NCBI GenBank assembly: GCA_003567255.1
Contig: PWZW01000112.1
Coordinates: 1-11,324 of the forward strand
DNA: 11,324 nucleotides
Direction: 5' to 3'
DNA from: Puniceicoccaceae bacterium
Lineage (GTDB): Bacteria > Verrucomicrobiota > Verrucomicrobiia > Opitutales > Coraliomargaritaceae
This document shows positions 1 to 5,224 of the stretch, in pieces (the first letter of the stretch is position 1; the number at the start of each line of letters is the position of its first letter). Both the position numbers and the translations under genes were made by a program. A model generated the notes under the pieces. It made no database searches and was not told where the DNA came from. It saw nothing but the letters and a program-made list of their open reading frames with translations.

Positions 1-388
1 TAACGATCTGGACCACCAAGACGTCTTCAAATTGATCGACGATAAGCCCGGGCAGATAGTCAGCATCCGACCAAACCAACCGGCGGACGGTCCCTGGTGC
101 ACGCCGATCAATGGCGTCGGTTAGCGCTTGGCGCAGGTACTCCTCGTCGAAAGCGATACCGTGTGCACGGGAAAACCGCCGCCACGGGATTTGCGACTTT
201 GCGTTGTAAACTCCCGACCCGAGGCAGTTACCGCGCGCATCGTAGAGCGGACAGGCCAGTCCGCTGTGAGCCTCTGGTAGGGTTTCGGTCAGTTCGTTTG
301 CGTAGACCCAGGGATGTCCCCCGAGAACGCGGGGGCGCCTCACGTCTTTGCGAAGTTGGAGTTTTGGCGTGTTACCGGCTTGGTTCAT
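1..388 (-). CDS. RlmI-like class I SAM-dependent 23S rRNA methyltransferase, N-terminal part (runs off left edge)
   Basis: Only the first 129 codons are in the window, read leftwards from an ATG at 388. What I see: an N-terminal segment with GGHPWVYANEL (about residues 23-33) and GSGVYN (58-62 region), as in the PUA domain that opens this family, then RRLVWSDADYLPGLIVDQF (about 102-120), the conserved strand before the Rossmann methyltransferase domain. The catalytic SAM-binding part lies outside the window. Known of the family: E. coli RlmI (YccW) makes m5C1962 in 23S rRNA in the cytoplasm. Related proteins have other RNA targets, so the exact base is inference. The ATG follows the stop of the upstream lptF/lptG-type gene by 50 bases, suggesting co-transcription. 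No Shine-Dalgarno sequence is visible, and the frame stays open upstream into the neighbouring gene, so the start rests on being the ATG just before the conserved part. Confidence 0.82.
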   Translation of the reverse strand, partial: MNQAGNTPKLQLRKDVRRPRVLGGHPWVYANELTETLPEAHSGLACPLYDARGNCLGSGVYNAKSQIPWRRFSRAHGIAFDEEYLRQALTDAIDRRAPGTVRRLVWSDADYLPGLIVDQFEDVLVVQIV

Positions 389-438
389 GGATAAGGAAAA
401 AATGTGCGGGTCTTGATGCGGGACGATACGCGGAAAGG

Positions 439-1551
439 CTAGCGTGCCCGGGAAAAGAAATAAGTGGCGAGCCCGAGCATCACCGCGTTGGGGATCCAGG
501 CGGCGAGGCGCGGATCAATCAGGGCCCTGGCGCCGAGAATATTGGCCACGCTGATCAGGACATAGAAGAAGGCGAACCAGCCGATGCATTTGGCAACGCC
601 AATCATTGGATTGGTCCGTACGCCGGAGACGGCAAAAGGGACTGCGATGCCGACAATCACCAAGCAGCTGAAGGGGGCGGCCAGCAAGCCATGGTAGCGC
701 ACGAGGTAGGCCCGGACGTTAGGATTTTCCTCTGGCGCAACGGTCTCAATCACATTTCTGAGCTCAAAGAGGGAGAGATCCTTGGGGCGTTTGTAGAGGG
801 TCAGCATGAGCACGGGGTCTTCGGTAAACTCGGTAAATTCGTGGCGGTCAAACGAGCGCATGCGCAGCGGATCGTTCGTCACGGGGTCAAATATGAGCTC
901 GCGTCCGTCGATGAAGACCCAATGGCCATCAACGTCATCGTAATAAGCCTCGCGCGCAGAGACACGAAGCAGTTCTTGGCCCTCTGGAGAGCGTTCGTGG
1001 ACGGTCACGCCGAGCCCCAACCATGCTCTTTCGCTGAAGCGGTTCATAAACCAGATGCGCCCGGTCTTTGGATTATCGAAACCGAGGTTGTAGATGAGCC
1101 CGATGTCACGGACCTCACGAGTTTCCTCTTGGGCGGCGAATTCCAAGTTTGCGTAAAAGGTCCTGCTTTGCTCGACGGTACGGGGAACGAGGTCTGCGGA
1201 TATATAAAAAAGCGCCGCGGAAAGGAGGAGGCCTACGCCCCACATGGGTAAACTCATGCGGAGTAAGCTGCGTCCAGCCGCCCGCATGGCGATTATCTCG
1301 TTGTTGCGGTGGAGCGAGCCCAGGGAGATTAGGATGGAGACCAAAAATGCGATGGGGAGCACGGCCGGGACAAACGAGGGTATGCGGAGCGCAAAGTAGA
1401 GCACGATCATTTCGAAGCTCGCCCCGTAATCGAGTAAATCGGGAAGCGCATCGTACATGTTTTGCAAGATGAGTAGTCCGAGGACAACGGCTATGGTCAG
1501 CGCAAAAGCGCTCAGCCATTCCTTAAAAATATAACGTGCGAGGATACCCAT
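439..1551 (-). CDS. LptF/LptG family permease (lipopolysaccharide export ABC transporter, YjgP/YjgQ)
   Basis: A 370-residue inner-membrane protein, close to the usual length of this family. Hydrophobic segments appear at about 12-30, 57-78 and 102-119, then a soluble, strand-rich stretch (about 125-255), then three more at about 287-308, 317-340 and 349-366. This three-plus-three layout with a periplasmic beta-jellyroll in the middle is the LptF/LptG plan. The cytoplasmic loop motif NNEIIAMRAAGRS (83-95) is the family's coupling-helix region that contacts the ATPase LptB. In known systems LptF and LptG form a heterodimer that extracts LPS from the inner membrane and hands it to LptC/LptA. I cannot tell LptF from LptG here, and the partner gene is not in the window. 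The start ATG is close to the first membrane segment. No clear ribosome-binding site is seen. It is divergent from the sodium symporter gene and is followed by the methyltransferase gene on the same strand. Confidence 0.93.
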   Translation of the reverse strand: MGILARYIFKEWLSAFALTIAVVLGLLILQNMYDALPDLLDYGASFEMIVLYFALRIPSFVPAVLPIAFLVSILISLGSLHRNNEIIAMRAAGRSLLRMSLPMWGVGLLLSAALFYISADLVPRTVEQSRTFYANLEFAAQEETREVRDIGLIYNLGFDNPKTGRIWFMNRFSERAWLGLGVTVHERSPEGQELLRVSAREAYYDDVDGHWVFIDGRELIFDPVTNDPLRMRSFDRHEFTEFTEDPVLMLTLYKRPKDLSLFELRNVIETVAPEENPNVRAYLVRYHGLLAAPFSCLVIVGIAVPFAVSGVRTNPMIGVAKCIGWFAFFYVLISVANILGARALIDPRLAAWIPNAVMLGLATYFFSRAR

Positions 1552-1647
1552 AGGATTTACAAGCTCTGCAGCATGCCAAGAGAATGGCTACATGCACGGA
1601 TTTTTTTCTGGAATAAAACCTGCATATGTCTGTTGGTAGGCTAAGGG
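1552..1647. promoter_or_regulatory. Divergent intergenic region between the Lpt permease and the sodium symporter
   Basis: These 96 bases must hold the promoters of two divergent genes. I find no box pair close to the sigma-70 consensus; CATATG around 1623-1628 is the best AT-rich -10-like stretch for the rightward gene, without a good partner at -35. The region also contains the hairpin and T-tract described separately. GGTAGG at 1635-1640, seven bases before the ATG at 1648, is a passable ribosome-binding site for the symporter gene. Confidence 0.4.
1571..1607 (+). terminator. Hairpin followed by T7 tract (terminator-like) in a divergent promoter region
   Basis: GCATGCCA (1571-1578) can pair with TGG (1585-1587) and CATGC (1591-1595), with the loop AGAGAA and a three-base bulge CTA. 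After five unpaired bases comes a run of seven T (1601-1607). On the plus strand this has the outline of an intrinsic terminator or attenuator. The stem is bulged and the T-tract is set back, so it may be a weak terminator, a protein-binding inverted repeat, or chance. Confidence 0.25.
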
Positions 1648-3465
1648 ATGTCCAAAATAAAAATAAAAGACTACTGGAATTCGAGACTTGGGGTCATTCT
1701 GGCCGTGTCTGGAAGCGCGGTAGGTCTGGGTAATTTTTTACGTTTTCCCGGCCAGGTTGCGGAGTACGGTGGGGGTGCCTTCATGGTTGCTTACTTTATT
1801 TCGTTTTTGCTGCTGGGCTTACCGGTTTGCTGGGCGGAGTGGGTTCTGGGGCGTCGTGGGGGGAACCTCGGATTTAACTCTGGGCCCTCGATTTTGGCAG
1901 CGGTGGTTCAAAAACCCCGCTACCGTTATTTAGGCATCGTTGCGGTGGTGATCCCCACCGTCATTTACATGTATTACGTTTTGATTGAGGCTTGGTGCTT
2001 GGCCTATGCGGTAAATTACCTTTTTGGGGACATGAATTTTGCCAACTCTGGAGAGGCGAGTGCCTTTTTTGGAAACTTGGTTGGCATTAACGAGAACGGC
2101 TCCGCAATCAGCTTTGGTCTGAGTCAGGTAGGCTTTTATGCGCTGATTGTCTTTCTTTTAAACTTTTTGCTTATTTATCGGGGGATATCGAGGGGCATCG
2201 AAATTGTTTGCAAGTGGGGGATGCCCACCCTGGTCATCCTCGCCTTTGTTGTCTTGATCCGGGTGCTGACCCTCGGCACTCCAGACCCCGAACATCCCGA
2301 ACGAAGTATCAACAACGGGCTCGGGTTTATGTGGAATCCAACTAAGGTGGTCCTACAGGAGCGCCCTGCGGAGGACGTGGTATGGCAAACGGTACCAGTG
2401 GATCAGCTTTTTCCGGGGGACTCTCCGGAGCGGCGGGCAGCAGTGCAGGCCCGCGCCCAGGGGGACGATAATCTCCGGCTTGTGGAAATTTCGATTTGGG
2501 CGCAGTTGGCGCGACCGCAGCTTTGGCTGGCCGCAGCCTCCCAAATTTTCTTTTCCCTCTCGGTTGGATTTGGGGTGATCATTATTTACGCCTCATATTT
2601 GAGGCGGCGGGACGACGTGGTGCTGAGTGGCTTGACGGCCTCCAGCACGAATGGGTTTTGTGAAGTGGCCCTTGGTGGGTTGATCAGTATACCCGCTGCC
2701 GTGGCCTTCTTTGGGGTATCTGGACTGGCTGCCATAGGCTTGAGTAGTTTTGGCATTGGGTTTAATGCCCTGCCGATGGTGTTCGCGCAAATGCCTGCGG
2801 GTATGTTTTTTGGCTTTCTTTTCTTCTTTTTGCTATTCTTGGCAGCGCTGACGAGCTCGCTCTCGATGCTCCAGCCCGGGGTGGCGTTTTTGGAAGAATC
2901 GCTCTCCATTAACAAACGCCAGGCAGTGGCGCTTCTCGGGTTTATTACCGCGACCGGTGGGAGCTTTGTGCTGTACTTTAGCGAGGATTTAAAGGCGCTC
3001 GATACCATTGATTATTGGGTGAACAACCTGCTCATGGTTTCGCTCGCGACCATCACGATCCTTATTTTTGGGTGGGTCATCGGAGTTAAGGAAGGCCTGC
3101 GGCAGGCGAACCGGGGAGCCTTGCTCAAACTCCCCAAAGCTTTCGGCTGGATAATGAAGTACGTGACCCCGTTGTTTTTGGTGGTTATCCTTGGACGCTG
3201 GATCCTGGCTGATGTGGTCGGCCTAAGCTTTGGTGTCGGCGGTGACGGGGTGGTGAATAAGTACGTCAAAGACTTACTAGGTCAGCCAAACTTAATCGCC
3301 TGGGCGCAAGCCGGGTTCGGTGTAGGCGAGCCCAACTTGATCGCATGGTTGAGCGTCGGCCTTATGGGTTTGGTCGCTTGTTTTGTTTTGCTAAACCTTT
3401 TACCCGCATCCCGTTTTTACCGGACTTTGGATGAAGGTGAAAAAGGAAGGGAGGAATCAAAGTGA
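1648..3465 (+). CDS. Sodium-dependent amino-acid transporter, NSS/SNF family (LeuT-like, MetP-type)
   Basis: A 605-residue, roughly 12-helix inner-membrane symporter that should import a neutral amino acid with Na+. The first helix carries GSAVGLGNFLRFP (22-34), the unwound sodium and substrate site of LeuT. Aligning by eye with LeuT, G22, A24, V25 and N29 match its sodium ligands, R32 and D455 its extracellular gate, Y110 the substrate-site tyrosine, F302 the gating phenylalanine, and T402/S403 (in LTSS) the Na2 ligands. Between TM5 and TM6 (about 235-286) there is a polar, charged insertion of roughly 50 residues absent from LeuT as I recall it. The ATG follows an in-frame TAA, so no earlier start is possible; GGTAGG lies seven bases upstream. 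Its stop overlaps the start of a small membrane-subunit gene, which points to the MetP/MetS type of importer (methionine and alanine in Corynebacterium). Substrate here is inference. Confidence 0.93.
   Translation: MSKIKIKDYWNSRLGVILAVSGSAVGLGNFLRFPGQVAEYGGGAFMVAYFISFLLLGLPVCWAEWVLGRRGGNLGFNSGPSILAAVVQKPRYRYLGIVAVVIPTVIYMYYVLIEAWCLAYAVNYLFGDMNFANSGEASAFFGNLVGINENGSAISFGLSQVGFYALIVFLLNFLLIYRGISRGIEIVCKWGMPTLVILAFVVLIRVLTLGTPDPEHPERSINNGLGFMWNPTKVVLQERPAEDVVWQTVPVDQLFPGDSPERRAAVQARAQGDDNLRLVEISIWAQLARPQLWLAAASQIFFSLSVGFGVIIIYASYLRRRDDVVLSGLTASSTNGFCEVALGGLISIPAAVAFFGVSGLAAIGLSSFGIGFNALPMVFAQMPAGMFFGFLFFFLLFLAALTSSLSMLQPGVAFLEESLSINKRQAVALLGFITATGGSFVLYFSEDLKALDTIDYWVNNLLMVSLATITILIFGWVIGVKEGLRQANRGALLKLPKAFGWIMKYVTPLFLVVILGRWILADVVGLSFGVGGDGVVNKYVKDLLGQPNLIAWAQAGFGVGEPNLIAWLSVGLMGLVACFVLLNLLPASRFYRTLDEGEKGREESK
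3448..3455 (+). promoter_or_regulatory. Strong Shine-Dalgarno sequence for the small transporter subunit
   Basis: AGGGAGGA lies inside the last codons of the symporter gene, with seven bases between its final G and the GTG at 3462. It is the best ribosome-binding site in the window and supports the GTG start and real translation of the 50-codon frame. Confidence 0.75.
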
Positions 3466-3614
3466 CGACATTGGGCCTGATCATTATGATTGTTTCCATC
3501 GGCATCATGAGCGGGCTGTTTGGGTGGACGATATACAAGGTGTTGACGCTTCCGGACCTAAATGAAGGCACGGACACGGAGGCCGATGGGGACGCACCGG
3601 ATTCGAAGGTATGA
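3462..3614 (+). CDS. MetS-like small subunit of the NSS transporter (50 aa, single membrane helix)
   Basis: A GTG-started frame of 50 codons that overlaps the symporter stop as GTGA. The product begins MTTLGLIIMIVSIGIMSGLF, a single hydrophobic helix (about 4-26, ending GWTIY), followed by KVLTLPDLNE and a short acidic tail (D, E rich) ending DSKV. Known family: MetS, the small subunit of the methionine/alanine importer MetPS, is a peptide of about 50-60 residues with one N-terminal membrane helix, encoded right after its NSS partner and needed for transport in Corynebacterium glutamicum. Size, topology, position and the four-base overlap all fit. I see no catalytic motif and the peptide is too short for a firm similarity call by eye. 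Its job would be to assist or stabilise the transporter in the membrane. Translation is probably coupled to that of the larger gene. It is easily missed by gene callers because of its length and GTG start. Confidence 0.8.
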   Translation: MTTLGLIIMIVSIGIMSGLFGWTIYKVLTLPDLNEGTDTEADGDAPDSKV

Positions 3615-3767
3615 TGAGTCCTCGAATGGTTCGGTCAGAGCAAACTGCCAACGGTTGAAGCGCGCTTTTCGAGTTGAGCAGATTGTCCGTTAGCCGGAGG
3701 AGTGCTCCGCTTGCGTGGCCGACGTTGAATCAGGGGTGACCCCCGGGAAGGGAGCTCGTGGCTGCGG
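3615..3767. other. Convergent intergenic region between the transporter pair and the HAD phosphatase
   Basis: Two gene ends meet here. Short inverted repeats are present, such as CGGAG/CTCCG (about 3695-3709) and GGGG-TGA-CCCC (about 3733-3743), but none is followed by a T-run on either strand. A T6 run at 3772-3777 lies inside the 3' end of the phosphatase gene, preceded only by a weak stem (AGC/GCT, about 3753-3769). A bidirectional terminator is expected but not convincingly seen. Confidence 0.35.
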
Positions 3768-4484
3768 CTAGTTTTTTGTAATCCACTCCATGATGCTGTC
3801 GAGGTCCTTAAAGTCTTCGACGATGAGGTCGGCGCCCGCTGAGGCGAGCCGGTCTTGGGCCCCTGGGTAGGAGGCGATGCCAAGTGAACGTGCGCCGAGT
3901 GCCTTGGCGCAGGCAATGTCGTGCTCGGTGTCTCCGATGAGGACGACTTGATCCGCCGGGAATCCGTGGCCAAACGAATCTGCAATGTATTGTTGCGTAA
4001 CCGGGGGAAGGTCCATGCGGTCAAAGCCGTCGTCCGCAAAGGCCCCGAAGGTAAAATAATCCCAAAGCTGAAATTGCCCCAGTTTTATCTGAGCACCCTT
4101 GCGGAGATTTCCGGTCAGGAGTCCTTGTGCGAAAGCCGGGGACACGGCCGCCCGCTCGATCATTTTTTCGACACCCGGAATCAGTGCAGAGTATCCGCTT
4201 TGAAAAGCTTCTGGCAAGGATTCCAAATAAGCCTGAATCAGTGCCTCGGCGTGCGTTTCCGGATCGAGGTTAAAATGCCGCAAGACTGCGTCGGCCAGCC
4301 AGCGGTCGGTGCGGCCCTTCCAATCGCCAATGGCGGAGAGTTTACCACCCTCGATGCCGAGTTTGCCAATCGCCGCGTCGAACGCCCGCACCCCTGCGCC
4401 ATCAGTGGACAGGATGGTGCCGTCAATGTCCCAGATCAAAACGTATTCAGGTGCGTGGATCGGTGTGCTGTCTGAAGAAGCCAT
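3768..4484 (-). CDS. HAD-superfamily hydrolase, phosphoglycolate-phosphatase-like
   Basis: A cytoplasmic protein of 238 residues from the ATG at 4484. The haloacid dehalogenase motifs are all present: WDIDGT (18-23) with nucleophile D19 and acid/base D21; LLTGN (122-126) with T124 as motif II; QIKLG after it, giving a possible motif III lysine; and GDTEHD (184-189) with Mg2+-binding D185 and D189. The helical cap between motifs I and II is of the small C1 type (about 30-105), as in Gph-like phosphatases and beta-phosphoglucomutases. Phosphomonoester hydrolysis is therefore well supported, but the substrate cannot be read from the sequence. An in-frame TTG at 4511 would add nine residues; I prefer the ATG because those residues are not part of the fold and neither start has a Shine-Dalgarno sequence. 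It is convergent with the transporter pair and divergent from the glutaredoxin-like gene, so it is probably a single-gene unit. Confidence 0.88.
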   Translation of the reverse strand: MASSDSTPIHAPEYVLIWDIDGTILSTDGAGVRAFDAAIGKLGIEGGKLSAIGDWKGRTDRWLADAVLRHFNLDPETHAEALIQAYLESLPEAFQSGYSALIPGVEKMIERAAVSPAFAQGLLTGNLRKGAQIKLGQFQLWDYFTFGAFADDGFDRMDLPPVTQQYIADSFGHGFPADQVVLIGDTEHDIACAKALGARSLGIASYPGAQDRLASAGADLIVEDFKDLDSIMEWITKN

Positions 4485-4675
4485 GGAGGGTAGCTTCGAT
4501 CTTGTTAGCAAAGCTGCAACCTAAAGTGTGCGAAAGTCGCTCTTCCAAACGGGGGCTTGATTAGAGTGGCAACGATCATACAAGCTTTTGCCAAACAAGC
4601 GTTTGAAAAAGTTTTCAGGAGATTTTGGCGGTCGCATGTTTGACAAGCGGGTAAATCGCTCACAAACGTTTAAGC
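4485..4675. promoter_or_regulatory. Divergent intergenic region upstream of the glutaredoxin-like gene
   Basis: These 191 bases separate the HAD gene from the glutaredoxin-like gene and should hold both promoters. A perfect TTGACA occurs at 4640-4645 on the plus strand, but at the expected spacing there is no -10 hexamer (CAAACG), and a start there would leave almost no leader before the ATG at 4676. TTGATT at 4557-4562 has no good partner either. I mark no promoter. No open frame in it looks coding. Confidence 0.35.
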
Positions 4676-5011
4676 ATGGAGATTGTTGCATATTTAAAGC
4701 CCCACTGCGGATGGAGCATGGGCGTGAGAGCGATTATGAAAAAGTACGGGCTCGAGTACGAGGACCGAGACATCATTAATAATCCGGACATTTATGCCGA
4801 AATGGTGGCAAAATCCGGCCAACCGCTTTCCCCTTGCGTTGAAATCAACGGCGAGATGCTTGCCGACGTGAGTGGTGAGGAAGTTGAAAACTTTTTGTTG
4901 GCCAACGGCTTGGTTTCGCCAAGCAATGAAGAAGCTGACGCTCCGACCAACGCTCCCTGTACGGATGAAGAGCACGAAGCCATGCGCTCCCGCTCCATCC
5001 GCTTCTTCTAG
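4676..5011 (+). CDS. Glutaredoxin-like thioredoxin-fold protein with CGWS site
   Basis: A protein of 111 residues. MEIVAYLKPHCGWS (1-14) is the first strand and active-site turn of a glutaredoxin, with C11 as the attacking cysteine and serine in place of the second cysteine (CxxS, monothiol type). LSPCVEING (51-59) matches the cis-proline region (P53), with an extra cysteine, C54, next to it. The usual glutathione-binding GG-D motif after that strand is replaced by ADVSGEEV (63-70). The domain ends near residue 80; an acidic tail (about 81-100) with C95 leads to a basic, aromatic end (RSRSIRFF region). A TAA lies in frame 24 bases before the ATG, so this is the first possible ATG; no Shine-Dalgarno sequence is seen. 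Likely a cytoplasmic thiol-handling protein, either in deglutathionylation or iron-sulfur cluster traffic. It lies 213 bases upstream of gltB, on the same strand. A functional link with the iron-sulfur enzyme GOGAT is speculation. Confidence 0.83.
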   Translation: MEIVAYLKPHCGWSMGVRAIMKKYGLEYEDRDIINNPDIYAEMVAKSGQPLSPCVEINGEMLADVSGEEVENFLLANGLVSPSNEEADAPTNAPCTDEEHEAMRSRSIRFF

Positions 5012-5224
5012 GAGCGCAGGCGCGTTTTGCTGCTGAATTAAGGCTCAGCGAAACACACACCGGGACAGCGATGGCCCGTTTTACAATTAAGTTGGTGCGA
5101 AACCTCTGATTTCTGGAGCTGTACACCCTCCGAAATTTTCGTAGACAGACCTGCACTATCAACTAGGTTCCCATACTTGCGCCACTTTCAAGGCGACGAC
5201 TGCAAACTTTTTGACACGCTTATT
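5012..5224. promoter_or_regulatory. Leader and presumed promoter region of gltBD
   Basis: These 213 bases lie between the glutaredoxin-like gene and gltB. I see no strong terminator after the former: GCG-CAGG-CGC followed by G and TTTT (about 5014-5028) gives only a three-base-pair stem. I see no recognisable riboswitch or T-box. TTGACA at 5211-5216 is too near the gltB ATG to be a -35 box for it. The length is enough for an independent promoter, but I cannot place one. Confidence 0.35.

Noticed and set aside
97..1251. 384-codon open frame on the plus strand opposite the Lpt permease
   Set aside because: Antisense shadow of the permease and of the methyltransferase gene; no domain is visible, and the product lacks any regular membrane or folded pattern.
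3691..3777. Intrinsic terminator between the transporter pair and the HAD gene
   Set aside because: The short stems (CGGAG/CTCCG, GGGG/CCCC) are not followed by a T-run, and the T6 at 3772-3777 is preceded only by a weak stem within the HAD gene's end.
4640..4645. Perfect TTGACA as a -35 box for the glutaredoxin-like gene
   Set aside because: No acceptable -10 hexamer at 16-18 bases, and transcription would begin practically at the start codon.
5014..5028. GCG-CAGG-CGC hairpin with TTTT after the glutaredoxin-like gene as a terminator
   Set aside because: Only three base pairs and four T; too weak to call.
5211..5216. TTGACA just before the gltB start as a -35 box
   Set aside because: A -10 box at normal spacing would lie inside the coding sequence, so it cannot drive gltB from this ATG.
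5177..5224. Upstream in-frame TTG start for gltB, adding 16 residues
   Set aside because: The ATG at 5225 already gives a propeptide of 22 residues before the catalytic cysteine, and the added residues do not resemble a GltB propeptide.
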